A DNA stretch of 64,000 nucleotides. Source: Ruegeria arenilitoris. GTDB lineage: Bacteria > Pseudomonadota > Alphaproteobacteria > Rhodobacterales > Rhodobacteraceae. Of the stretch, positions 1 through 8,066 are shown one piece after another. A program made the position numbers and the translations under genes. Each line of letters opens with the position of its first letter. Within the stretch, counting starts at the first letter, position 1. The stretch spans positions 1 to 64,000 of the forward strand of contig NZ_WQHX01000004.1 in assembly GCF_013035425.1 (NCBI RefSeq). Direction: 5' to 3'. The notes beneath the pieces are model-generated. The model searched no databases. It had not been told where the DNA came from and saw only the letters and a list, made by a program, of their open reading frames with translations.

Positions 1-38
1 TTCCGAGCATCACTTTGGTCGTCCCGGGTACAAACTGA

Positions 39-215
39 TACGGGCTAGCGAGATATGCGGACATATTGCTGGTCGAAGGCAACCCACTTGAAGACATTGC
101 CGTCCTTGGAGCTAATTCAGATCAATACGGCGCACCGGATCGCGGTGCTGGTGAAATTTCCACCATGGACCTGATTATGAAGGACGGTGTGATCTACAAA
201 AACACACTAGAATAA
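39..215 (+). pseudogene. C-terminal remnant of a metal-dependent amidohydrolase
   Basis: The frame ending at 215 reads YADILLVEGNPLEDI near its start and ISTMDLIMKDGVIYKN near its end. This is the typical C-terminal strand region of imidazolonepropionase/prolidase-like amidohydrolases (ADLLLVDGNPLEDI). The same frame is closed by TGA at 36-38, and no plausible amidohydrolase sequence is seen upstream within the window, so either the gene is broken here or a frameshift lies near the edge. It has no catalytic residues and is probably not functional. The family call is from motif recognition; that the gene is broken is inferred from the in-frame stop. Confidence 0.55.
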
Positions 216-407
216 AAAACGATGGGTCCGCTTTGGGCTCGGAACGGTCGTTCGAAGCGGATATAGGGAATGACTGCCTTGCGGACTAACCTGCCATTTG
301 CGGCAATGCGGCACCCAAAGGTTACCTGAATGTCTGCTCCGTAACAAAACAGACATTGATTTTTAAATGCTGTAAAGGGCGGATCCGGCCCTCGGCCGGC
401 TCAATCC

Positions 408-2207
408 CTACGAAAGGTGGTGCACCTCCTGCAACCCGTATACGGGGGTTTCGATACCCTCCATCCTTGCCTTGATCTGCAACGACAGGAACTGTGAGTA
501 ATGGCGAGACTGATGTAAGTTACCGCCGTGGAACCAAAGAGCTTCCTGTTGTGTGGGTTTCCACATGTTGCGCTGTTCTCCTTCCCAAGGACCGGGGTCC
601 TTCGTGGTATCCGATCCTAATCCCCAAACCTTGCCGACTTTATCAGCCATCTCCTGACCCGCCAGATCCGCGATCCAGCCATTCATCGAGTTATAGCCAG
701 TGGCATAGACAATGACATCTGCGTCGAGATGCGTTCCGTCATCTAAGATTACACCAGTTTCGTCGACCTTAACGACCTGTCCCCGCTTTATCTTGATCTC
801 GCCATCGATAATCAGCTGACTGGCGCCGATATCTATGTAATAGCCAGATCCGCGCCTCAGATATTTCATGAATAGACCAGAGTTATCGTCCCCCCAATCG
901 AGCCAGAAACCAGCCTTTTCCAACCCGTCGTAGAACTCCTTGTCCTGTTCTTTCATCGCGGCATACGCCGGAATCTGGAATTCATGCAGTATCGCATAGG
1001 GCAGTGACGCGAAGATCAGATCGGCTTTTTCTGTTGTGACACCAGCCTCTACGGCCCGTTCAGAATAGAGATCGCCAAGTCCGATTTCCATCAAAGTATC
1101 GGAACGCACAATATGTGTGGAAGACCTTTGAACCATGGTGACATCAACATCGTTCTCCCACATGGCGGCGGCGATATCGTGCGCGGAGTTGTTCGAACCC
1201 ACTATAACTGCCCTTTTGCCTTTGTACTTGTCCGGACCTGGATGCTGTGAGGAGTGATGCTGATCGCCCTTGAACTTATCCATCCCGGGAAAGTCAGGCA
1301 TATTGGCTTTTCCGGACATGCCAGTCGCCATAATAAGCTGCTTGGGTTTTAGCACCAGTTCTTTGCCACCACGGTCCACCACGACTGTCCACTCTTTGGT
1401 TTTCTCATCAAAGCTGGCAGATTTGGCGGTCGTGCGTGTCCAATAGTTCAGTTCCATCACCTTGGTGTACATTTCCAGCCAATCACCGATTTTGTCTTTG
1501 GGCGAAAAGATTGGCCAATTTTCCGGGAACTTTATGTAAGGTAGATGGTCATACCAAACTGGATCGTGCAGGCAGAGCGACTTGTAGCGTTTGCGCCAGC
1601 TGTCCCCCGGGCGATCGTTACGCTCGACAATAATTGTGGGCACGCCTAGTTGGCGCAGTCTGGCACCCAATGCTATCCCGCCCTGACCGCCGCCGATAAT
1701 CAGGCAATAAGGTTGGGTTTCATGGCCAAGCTCGGCCTCCTCTTTCTCTCGCTCTTCTTTCCATGTGGTGCGGTGCTTGCCGGCGCCATGTTTCGCTCCG
1801 AGTGGGCGCTGAAATCCCTTTGGCTCTTCGTGTCCCTTGAGCTCGACCATCGTGGTTAGGAGTGTCCAGATCAGACCGTCCTTGAGACGCAATAGGCCAT
1901 AGCCTCGGGCCATTTCAGTTTCGAATTCTATCCAGGCGGTCGTTACGCCATCGGCTTCAGTCGGCGTCTCGCCTTCGGCTACCTTCCAACCCGTCGGCTT
2001 TATGGTTGCCAGTTGGTGGCGCAACATATCGGCCACCTGATCTTTTCCTTCGACGGTTTTGATGTTCCAAGTAAAGGAGACTAGATCACGCCAATAGCAA
2101 TCATCCTGAAACATCTGAGTAGCGGCTTCAATGTCTTCGTTCTTTAGGGCTGTACCAAAAGAATCGAGAAATGCCTGTGTTTGACCCGTCAATGTCGTAT
2201 CGAGCAT
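408..2207 (-). CDS. SnoaL-domain/FAD-dependent flavin monooxygenase
   Basis: 599 residues. The first ~130 resemble a SnoaL/NTF2-like domain. A nucleotide-binding GGGQGG at ~172-177 then opens a flavin-containing monooxygenase or Baeyer-Villiger-like core, with a second NAD(P)H-binding motif VIVGSNNSAHDIA. Such enzymes use NAD(P)H and O2 to oxygenate small nucleophiles or ketones; the substrate cannot be read from sequence. An ATG at 2228 also opens this frame, but I chose the ATG at 2207 because a strong GGAGG lies 6 bases before it and the extra seven residues are not domain-like. The gene is monocistronic and transcribed away from recombinase cassette 1. The SnoaL-FMO fusion is known in proteobacteria. 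Confidence 0.85.
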   Translation of the reverse strand: MLDTTLTGQTQAFLDSFGTALKNEDIEAATQMFQDDCYWRDLVSFTWNIKTVEGKDQVADMLRHQLATIKPTGWKVAEGETPTEADGVTTAWIEFETEMARGYGLLRLKDGLIWTLLTTMVELKGHEEPKGFQRPLGAKHGAGKHRTTWKEEREKEEAELGHETQPYCLIIGGGQGGIALGARLRQLGVPTIIVERNDRPGDSWRKRYKSLCLHDPVWYDHLPYIKFPENWPIFSPKDKIGDWLEMYTKVMELNYWTRTTAKSASFDEKTKEWTVVVDRGGKELVLKPKQLIMATGMSGKANMPDFPGMDKFKGDQHHSSQHPGPDKYKGKRAVIVGSNNSAHDIAAAMWENDVDVTMVQRSSTHIVRSDTLMEIGLGDLYSERAVEAGVTTEKADLIFASLPYAILHEFQIPAYAAMKEQDKEFYDGLEKAGFWLDWGDDNSGLFMKYLRRGSGYYIDIGASQLIIDGEIKIKRGQVVKVDETGVILDDGTHLDADVIVYATGYNSMNGWIADLAGQEMADKVGKVWGLGSDTTKDPGPWEGEQRNMWKPTQQEALWFHGGNLHQSRHYSQFLSLQIKARMEGIETPVYGLQEVHHLS

Positions 2208-2377
2208 AATTTTCCTCCCTCGTTTCATCCTAATTCGAACACTCTAGGAGAACCGCACCATTAAGAGCCAGCGTTTTAGCTAAATGCTGCCAAACCTAAT
2301 ATCATGGGCTCAAGGCAATCATTCGTTGCGGAGCTGCGATCACAAGCCTAATTAGCGTCAGTTTTGGGCTCGATGCA

Positions 2378-2404
2378 GTCATCTGAGTCTTTCTGTCAGA
2401 TGAC
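2378..2404. repeat. 9-bp inverted repeat (cassette 1 outer hairpin)
   Basis: GTCATCTGA and TCAGATGAC are perfect reverse complements separated by nine bases. A near-identical element, with the same GGGCTCGAYGC sequence just before it, lies in front of cassette 3 at 34108-34134. I did not find it before cassette 2. It may be part of the element end or an older intergenic repeat used as a target. Confidence 0.6.
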
Positions 2405-2502
2405 CGCTTGTGGTCGGAAAGCGGACACGGAAGCCATAACCACTGATCTAATAAATTCGGGTTTTCCCCCTAAATGGACTGGACTTCCTGGCGGTTCAGA
2501 GC

Positions 2503-2552
2503 GGTACTGTCTTTGTCGCATTCGCCCGGGATCACCGGGCTCCACTCAGTAC
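2503..2552 (+). promoter_or_regulatory. Conserved leader hairpin, cassette 1
   Basis: GGTACTG (2503-2509) and CAGTAC (2547-2552) enclose a GC-rich stem, GCCCGG 2524-2529 pairing with CCGGGC 2535-2540 around a 5-base loop. The loop sequence differs between the three copies while the stem is kept, which suggests selection on structure. It ends 42 bases before the first cassette gene. It could be a recombination site, a regulatory leader RNA or both. Confidence 0.6.
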
Positions 2553-2594
2553 GGTGCGAGGGATGGACCTTTGCCCCAAGAGTGGAGAAACACG

Positions 2595-2858
2595 ATGACA
2601 AAACCAAATGCGGTAGCGCAAAGTTCGGCCAGAACCACAAAGTTTGCCAAAGAGCTGACCCATCATAAGCAACTTCACAGAATGCTCACGCGGAAATCCG
2701 GCGTCACAATCGCGCAGCTTCAAAAGACCTTCGGCTGGCAACCGCACACGGCACGGGCCGCGATATCCGCGCAACGCAAAGCGGGATGTGTGGTCGACAG
2801 ACTGGAGACCGACAAGGGATCGGTTTACCGAATTGTTGAAGAGCAGGGCACCCAATGA
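2595..2858 (+). CDS. DUF3489 small helix-turn-helix protein, cassette 1
   Basis: 87 residues. The conserved core is SGVTIAQLQKTFGWQPHTAR followed by a second helix and a YRI strand, the typical DUF3489 winged-helix-like pattern. The ATG at 2595 is preceded by GTGGAG, the same ribosome-binding signal used by the copy-2 gene. The stop overlaps the next start (ATGA), so the trio is probably translated as a unit. It is likely a DNA-binding partner or regulator of the neighbouring recombinase; that role is inferred from constant linkage in all three cassettes, not from known biochemistry. Confidence 0.8.
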   Translation: MTKPNAVAQSSARTTKFAKELTHHKQLHRMLTRKSGVTIAQLQKTFGWQPHTARAAISAQRKAGCVVDRLETDKGSVYRIVEEQGTQ

Positions 2859-3268
2859 AAACGAAGCAAACCGAAGAAATGTCGATCCTGATATCAGAGA
2901 TCGAAACTTTCGATCGCGCCGTCTGTCTCGAGTACTGGCACAAGACCTTCGGACGCTCGCCACCAAAGTATCTGTCACCACAGTTTATGAAGCGGGTGCT
3001 GATCTGGGATATGCAAAACAAAGCGCTGGGCAGTGTGTCAGCGAAAACTACCCGACGCCTGAAGCAGATTGCGGCTGGGAAAGTGTTGCCCACGACCGCC
3101 AGGCCTGGGTCTCATCTGGTCCGCGAGTGGAACGGACGGACCTATCAGGTCGAGGTCGTTGAGGGTGGGTACGTCATGGATGGCAGATCCTGGAGGTCCT
3201 TGTCAGCCATTGCGAAGCATATCACGGGCGCGCATTGGTCCGGTCCGCGTTTCTTCGGGGTACAGTGA
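2855..3268 (+). CDS. DUF2924 protein, cassette 1
   Basis: 137 residues. The C-terminal half carries the DUF2924 signature: LVREWNGRTYQVEVVEGG, then a RSWRSLSAIAKHITG stretch and the ending GPRFFGVQ. The fold pattern (W-G strands, then S-SAIA-ITG) recalls RAMA-type DNA-associated domains, but this is a resemblance only. Start overlaps DUF3489 by ATGA; stop overlaps the recombinase start by one base (TGATG). Its function is unknown. The invariant position before the recombinase suggests a DNA-binding or directionality partner. Confidence 0.8.
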   Translation: MKTKQTEEMSILISEIETFDRAVCLEYWHKTFGRSPPKYLSPQFMKRVLIWDMQNKALGSVSAKTTRRLKQIAAGKVLPTTARPGSHLVREWNGRTYQVEVVEGGYVMDGRSWRSLSAIAKHITGAHWSGPRFFGVQ

Positions 3269-4896
3269 TGCGCCGGATCCGCTGTGCCATCTATACCCGC
3301 AAGAGCTCGGAAGAGGGGCTGGAACAGGACTTCAATTCTCTCGACGCACAGCGAGAGGCTTGCGAAGCCTACATCGCTAGCCAGAAGCATGAAGGTTGGG
3401 AATTGCTGCCCGACCGGTATGACGACGGCGGCATCTCCGGCGGACACCTGGATAGGCCTGCTTTGCGGCGGTTGATGCAAGCTGTAGATGACAAACACGT
3501 CGATCAGATCGTGGTCTATAAGATCGACCGGTTGACGCGATCACTGGCAGACTTTGCCAAGCTGGTGGAACGGTTGGATGAGGCTGAAGCGTCGTTTGTG
3601 TCGGTCACACAAAGCTTCAACACAGCCACCAGCATGGGGCGGCTCACACTGAATGTTTTGCTCAGTTTTGCCCAGTTTGAACGCGAAGTGACGGCGGAAC
3701 GCATTCGCGACAAGATCGCGGCCTCAAAGCGCAAGGGACTTTGGATGGGGGGCAACGTTCCGCTTGGTTATCAGGCAGATGGCCGGACGCTGAAGATCGA
3801 CCCGGAGGAATCGGCGACTGTCGAAGGTCTCTATGATCTCTATCTCGAGCATGGCCTCATCCGCGTTGTGAAAGAGTACGCAGATCGGATGGATCTCAGA
3901 TCGCGACGGCGTGTTCGTGGGGAAGGGCGGGTGTCTGGCGGTATCCGTTTTGAGCGCGTGCACATCCATCACATACTGACCAACCCGATTTATGCCGGAC
4001 GGATCCGCCACAAAGGCCAGGTGTACGACGGACAGCATCCTGCCATCATCGCGCCTGACCTATGGGACCGGGTTCAGCGCATGCTGGAAGATGGGGCAAC
4101 AAAGCCTCGAGGTGCCAAACGCAAAACTCAACGATCCCTTTTGGCCGGCAAGTTCTTCGATGAAACCGGCGACCGGCTGACACCCAGCCACAGCAGGAAG
4201 AATGGAAAGCGATTGCGGTACTACATCTCGCACCGACTGGTGAAAGACCGCAGCCGGAGGTATCCGGATGCCTGGCGGTTGCCTGCGGACGAGCTTGAGG
4301 TGTTGATCGCTGATGTCATTCGAAAGAACCTGAGCCGTCCTGATTTTGTTGCAGCCCTTATGCCGGACGTAACTGCCGCAGAGATTCCTGGCATCACCAC
4401 CAAATTGAAATCCGTCCAAAGCGCGAAACAGTGCCTTGCTCTTGTCGCGCGAACGGATCTCAAGCCGGGACAGCTCGCTGTTCTTCTTGGTCAGAGGGAA
4501 ATCGCCGCGCTACTTGAATGCAACCAAGATCGGCTAGACCCATCCGCTCTATGTATCGAAGCTCCGTTCCGGATGCGCCGGCGCGGAGTCGAGCTGAAGT
4601 TGCATCTGGGAGACGCACCCTCGGAGGTGGATCTCACTCTGGTTCAGAACATCGTCAAAGCGCAGCGATGGATGTCTATGATCCTGAGTGGACAGACCTT
4701 TACGGAAATCGCGGAGGCGGAAGGCACATCCAAACGCCGTGTCCAGGATGTGGTTGATCTGGCGATGCTTGCCCCAGATATCCTCGACGCCATCGCATCG
4801 GGTGAACAGTCGGATGGCCTGACATCTGATTATCTCATTAAAACCGGCGTTCCGGCTTCGTGGTCCGGGCAACGCGAACAGTTCGCGAAGCTCTGA
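3268..4896 (+). CDS. Large serine recombinase, cassette 1
   Basis: 542 residues. The N-terminal resolvase domain has YTRKSSEEG with the catalytic serine at residue 13 or 14 and the DRLTRSLADF motif of the active-site arginines. A recombinase domain follows (VPLGYQADGRTLKID, then NPIYAGRIRHKG). The region that is a zinc ribbon in many large serine recombinases is present (LLAGKFFDETGDRLTPSHSR) but has no CxxC pairs. The C terminus has a helix-turn-helix (FTEIAEAEGTSKRRVQDVV). I chose the ATG at 3268, which overlaps the DUF2924 stop, over an in-frame ATG at 3235. It should cut and religate DNA through a serine intermediate; its attachment sites may be the conserved cassette ends. Confidence 0.9.
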   Translation: MRRIRCAIYTRKSSEEGLEQDFNSLDAQREACEAYIASQKHEGWELLPDRYDDGGISGGHLDRPALRRLMQAVDDKHVDQIVVYKIDRLTRSLADFAKLVERLDEAEASFVSVTQSFNTATSMGRLTLNVLLSFAQFEREVTAERIRDKIAASKRKGLWMGGNVPLGYQADGRTLKIDPEESATVEGLYDLYLEHGLIRVVKEYADRMDLRSRRRVRGEGRVSGGIRFERVHIHHILTNPIYAGRIRHKGQVYDGQHPAIIAPDLWDRVQRMLEDGATKPRGAKRKTQRSLLAGKFFDETGDRLTPSHSRKNGKRLRYYISHRLVKDRSRRYPDAWRLPADELEVLIADVIRKNLSRPDFVAALMPDVTAAEIPGITTKLKSVQSAKQCLALVARTDLKPGQLAVLLGQREIAALLECNQDRLDPSALCIEAPFRMRRRGVELKLHLGDAPSEVDLTLVQNIVKAQRWMSMILSGQTFTEIAEAEGTSKRRVQDVVDLAMLAPDILDAIASGEQSDGLTSDYLIKTGVPASWSGQREQFAKL

Positions 4897-4915
4897 GCAA
4901 AGCCTCCCTGCAATC

Positions 4916-4968
4916 TACCAAACTCGTACCGCCGAAATGGCAAACAGAGACTGAGGGCCGAAATCGGC
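4916..4968 (+). repeat. Conserved right-end motif, cassette 1
   Basis: ACCAAACTCGTACCGCCGAA followed by ATGGCAAACAGAGACTGAG is matched downstream of the other two recombinase genes (29951-30005 and 36771-36806). GTACCGC here is the reverse complement of GCGGTAC in the left leader. It lies 20 bases after the recombinase stop. It is a candidate element end or recombination half-site. Confidence 0.6.
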
Positions 4969-4975
4969 CCTTTTT
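4955..4975 (+). terminator. Rho-independent terminator of cassette 1
   Basis: GGGCCG and CGGCCC form a 6-bp GC stem with an AAAT loop and are followed directly by TTTTT. It ends the transcript of the recombinase trio and forms part of the right-end motif. Confidence 0.8.
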
Positions 4976-5109
4976 GCTCTGCATCCTGTGTCTCTGTCAG
5001 AAATTGCTCATGCCAAGCCGCGGAAATCACGCGGCAATATCGCCGCAATCTCTCGTCAGCTCAAATTTAAGGAGTGGGTAGGTTACTAAGTGTTGGCGGG
5101 CAAGATTGC

Positions 5110-6057
5110 ATGGCAATAGCTAGGTTATCGGTACTAATTTTGGTTTGCAGCGTCGCAGCCAACTCTTCGATGGGTCAATCACTCGATGACGGAAGCGGAT
5201 ATGATGTGCGCGACAACATCAAGGGAGCTCTTGCAATTCTGGGAATATCGGCTGCACCAAATGAGTCGGCTAGCGTCCTTTTTTTGGACAAAAATGTTCA
5301 AAACGGCGATGACTATGACCTTCGAGGTGGCCAATTAGGGGGCGGTTTCAGGGTTTCAGAAGACATTCCGGTTTACCTGGAAGGATATATTGGGTTCACC
5401 AATTACGACCCGGAGTTTTTGTTGTCCGGGGCTAGTACCGGCACAAGCATATTGTCCCATTGGACAAGTGTAGCCGCAACCGGCGGAGTAGGTTGGCAAT
5501 TTGACGTAAACGAGAACTGGAAAATTCGCCCCATGGTCAATTTTTCAATTGGCCGGGTTCAGAGTGACAGTTCCATTGCAGCCCAGGTTATCAGCAGTCT
5601 CCTGGATGCCGATTTGGATTTTCTGAGTGACGGGGGCATAACGGCGCTGGGATATGGTGGATCCTTGGTTGCCGAATTTAATCGTCGTTGGGCGAATGAC
5701 TATGAACTCGATCTGCGATTTAGACATACGCACATCATTCTGGAACCGCTGGACACCGATCTTGTTGGTCAGGCCGAAGCGATATCAACCGTTGCCTGGT
5801 CCCGGGTCAGAGTGCCAACGGGTGTTCGGGTGTTCTCCCAGCCTACGCGTTGGGTTGGCGAAGTTTCGGCCTCTTATATCCCGGGTGATCAGGGAATCGT
5901 TTTGGACAGTGAGTGGCTTGCCCAGTTGGGCGCCGGGATTGAGCTGGACCTGTCCAAAAACGACTCTGCCTGGGTCGAAGAGCTGCGCCTTATGGCTCGT
6001 ATTGCGAAAGGCGACAATATTGAAGGTTACTCAGTCGGTGTAGCCATAAAATTCTGA
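5110..6057 (+). CDS. Exported outer-membrane beta-barrel protein (paralogue of 17972-18901)
   Basis: 315 residues starting MAIARLSVLILVCSVAANSS, a signal peptide cleaved near MGQS. The mature part has alternating aromatic/polar strands and ends in F (SVGVAIKF), typical of outer-membrane barrels. It is clearly paralogous to the gene at 17972: both share A(A/T)PNE after a helical segment, GVGW(E/Q)F, (W)(K/R)IRP and (V/Q)x(A/S)D(A/S)SI. A GTG at 5074 could extend the frame, but the signal peptide supports the ATG at 5110. The ligand or function is unknown. The 3' end overlaps a small gene on the other strand. Confidence 0.75.
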   Translation: MAIARLSVLILVCSVAANSSMGQSLDDGSGYDVRDNIKGALAILGISAAPNESASVLFLDKNVQNGDDYDLRGGQLGGGFRVSEDIPVYLEGYIGFTNYDPEFLLSGASTGTSILSHWTSVAATGGVGWQFDVNENWKIRPMVNFSIGRVQSDSSIAAQVISSLLDADLDFLSDGGITALGYGGSLVAEFNRRWANDYELDLRFRHTHIILEPLDTDLVGQAEAISTVAWSRVRVPTGVRVFSQPTRWVGEVSASYIPGDQGIVLDSEWLAQLGAGIELDLSKNDSAWVEELRLMARIAKGDNIEGYSVGVAIKF

Positions 6058-6292
6058 AATCAGGCACCTGGCCCTCGGACGTACTCTGAAATTCCGCTGA
6101 ATGAAGTCTGGACCTCACTGAAGTAGTGCCACTTGCGGGTGGGAAATGATTGGTGCGCTCGGATTTGATTGGTCTTCCATAGTGTGTTTGAACCGGATTG
6201 TCTTGCCACATGTCTGTGGAATGTGCGCTTGAAACAGCCGTTACCAACACCGCAAGGGTGACTATCACCGGAATTGTCCATCTGTGCGTCAT
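5990..6292 (-). CDS. Small exported protein, unknown function
   Basis: 100 residues. The ATG at 6292 has an excellent ribosome-binding site (AAGGAGG, 6 bases upstream), and the protein opens with a clear signal peptide (MTHRWTIPVIVTLAVLVTAV, cleavage near SSAHS). The remainder (DMWQDNPVQTHYGRPIKSER...) is polar and matches no family I recognise. Its last ~68 bases run antisense into the end of the beta-barrel gene at 5110-6057, so the two transcripts converge with overlap. It is divergent from the gene at 6435. The call rests on the signal peptide and the ribosome-binding site. Confidence 0.55.
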   Translation of the reverse strand: MTHRWTIPVIVTLAVLVTAVSSAHSTDMWQDNPVQTHYGRPIKSERTNHFPPASGTTSVRSRLHSAEFQSTSEGQVPDFRILWLHRLSNLQYCRLSQYEP

Positions 6293-6434
6293 CAAAAGCC
6301 TCCTTCGGTCTTACCCGTTTTCCAAGATGGCTTTTAGTTAGGAACGTGATGGGATTGGTGGGAGGAAGTAACATGTTGCAATACAGTAATTTACATTGGC
6401 AAACTTGATGACGTGACAATGCAGGAGAATTGCC

Positions 6435-7982
6435 GTGCCAGAAAAATTTGACAAAGCGGATATCCTGAAACAGCTGGATCGCATTGTAACATCCAAAGAT
6501 TTTGAAGGCAGCGCGAGGACAAAATCGTTTCTTGAGCACCTTGTTCACCGTGAGCTTGAAGGGCGCGGCGATGAATTAAGGGGAACCGCCCTGGCTATGG
6601 ATGTTTTTGGGCGAGGTGCTGACTTTGATCCCAATGTGGATCCGATTGTCCGTATCGAGGCTGTCAAACTACGCAAAGCGCTGGACTATTTTTATCTGAC
6701 CTCGGGGGCCAATGACCCGGTTTCTATAGCCGTTCCCAAGGGGCAATATCGCCCGCAGTTTGAAGCAAATTCTGCTAAAGAAAAACCGCAGGAGCAATCG
6801 TTGGCACACGGTGCTGGGTGGCCAGTTTTGGGCATCTGTGCCTTTTCCGGATCAGATACGATACGTGCCCAGTTTTTTCGTGAGGGATTTCCCGAGGAAC
6901 TGGGGCTTGAGCTTGCACGATTTGCCCATATCCGTGTTCTAACGGGGTACGATGACACGCCTTCGAACGAAACCTCAGCGCAATTCATACCGCGTTGTGA
7001 TTATGTTCTGGATGGTACAGTGAGGGACGCCCAATCCAGCCTGCGTCTGATTGTGCAACTCAAAAGGGCGGAGGACGGCTCTATTTTGTGGTCCGAACGC
7101 CGCGATTTCGATCCGGACAACGCCGACAGCTTCAAATTCCAGGAACAGGTAGCAAAGAAATGCGCGGTAAAAATTGCCGACGCTTACGGAGTTGTCGCCA
7201 CGGATGCGGCAGATCGTTTCACAAGTCGCGCAACATCCGGGCAAAGAGCATATCAGGCTTTATTGGCCTTCCATGCTCACCTGCGTACATCCAGATCGGG
7301 CAGCTTACAGCAAATGATGAAGCTTGCGCGGAATGCCACCCAAAACAATGACTCTGGAGGATTGGCCCATGCCTTGATTGCGCTGGGATACGTGGAGGAA
7401 GTTGCGCTCGGCCAAAAACGCCTGAGTGCGGTTCTGGGGCAGGGGCAAGCCCATGCAGAAAAGGCCGTTGCGCTTGAACCACAATGTCAGGAAGCCTTGT
7501 TTGCTGCGGCTATTTACGCGCAGATGGGTGGGGACAGTCCACGGTTTGAGCGCTTGATCGGCGCCGCGATACAGGCCAATCCCAACGGTGCCTTGTTGAT
7601 CGCATTAGCAGGTGCATGGTTGGCGCTTGTGAGCGACATAAAGTTGGGCTGCCAAATGGTACGGCAGGCTTTGGACATTAATCCACTGTTGCCAATCTGG
7701 ACGAATATCACCTTGTGCCTCGAGGATGTCGAAAATGGAGATTACGCATCGGCCTCAGAAAAAGTGCGCCTGATTGATGCACGTGAACATGCAGGTGATT
7801 GGCTGTTGATTGCTGCTATTCACGGACTGGCAGGCGAGGCTGAGTTGGCAGACGATGCGCTGTCGAACTTTCCAACCGATCAATTTACGCTCGACGAATA
7901 TCTCAGCGATCTCCCTTATGCGTCCGGCGTTGTGGATTTGTTGCGGAGAGGCACAAGGCATTTGGCTTCGGATGAGATGTGA
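6435..7982 (+). CDS. TolB/TPR-type protein with N-terminal winged-helix-like domain
   Basis: 515 residues. The N-terminal ~110 residues follow the pattern of the domain found at the start of many alphaproteobacterial TPR proteins often mislabelled adenylate cyclase: a FEGSARTKSFLEHLVHRELE helix, FDPNVDPIVRIEAVKLRKAL, then a VPKGQYRPQF strand. A TolB-like section (GWPVLGICAFSG...FPEELGLELARF...LDGTVRDAQSSLRLIVQL) and helical TPR-like repeats follow. No membrane segment is obvious and no cyclase motif is present. The GTG start at 6435 has GGAG 7-8 bases upstream. It may be a regulatory or scaffold protein; the role is unknown. Confidence 0.75.
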   Translation: MPEKFDKADILKQLDRIVTSKDFEGSARTKSFLEHLVHRELEGRGDELRGTALAMDVFGRGADFDPNVDPIVRIEAVKLRKALDYFYLTSGANDPVSIAVPKGQYRPQFEANSAKEKPQEQSLAHGAGWPVLGICAFSGSDTIRAQFFREGFPEELGLELARFAHIRVLTGYDDTPSNETSAQFIPRCDYVLDGTVRDAQSSLRLIVQLKRAEDGSILWSERRDFDPDNADSFKFQEQVAKKCAVKIADAYGVVATDAADRFTSRATSGQRAYQALLAFHAHLRTSRSGSLQQMMKLARNATQNNDSGGLAHALIALGYVEEVALGQKRLSAVLGQGQAHAEKAVALEPQCQEALFAAAIYAQMGGDSPRFERLIGAAIQANPNGALLIALAGAWLALVSDIKLGCQMVRQALDINPLLPIWTNITLCLEDVENGDYASASEKVRLIDAREHAGDWLLIAAIHGLAGEAELADDALSNFPTDQFTLDEYLSDLPYASGVVDLLRRGTRHLASDEM

Positions 7983-8066
7983 TACTGGCGGAATCGACAC
8001 AAGGGCCGGACCATTGACGTGCGGATGTCGCACGATGTCCAGCGCCTGGGAACTTAGGATCGGGTT

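Larger units (their letters stand above)
2208..2594. other. Non-coding interval: FMO upstream region and left end of cassette 1
   Basis: This 387-base gap holds the promoter side of the monooxygenase and the non-coding left end of recombinase cassette 1. Two structured elements stand out and are listed separately: an inverted repeat at 2378-2404 and the leader hairpin at 2503-2552. An open frame from 2364 runs through the leader into the first cassette gene, but its N-terminal part is low-complexity translation of the leader, so I do not treat it as coding. Confidence 0.6.
2503..4975 (+). mobile_element. Serine-recombinase cassette, copy 1
   Basis: The unit has a left leader (GGTACTG 2503-2509, hairpin, CAGTAC 2547-2552), three overlapping genes (DUF3489, DUF2924, large serine recombinase) and a right-end motif at 4916-4968 followed by a terminator. 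Copies 2 and 3 have the same order of parts. Left end and right end carry GCGGTAC and GTACCGC, which are inverted relative to each other. That this is a mobile unit is inferred from the multiple copies and the recombinase; the exact ends are not proven. Confidence 0.6.
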
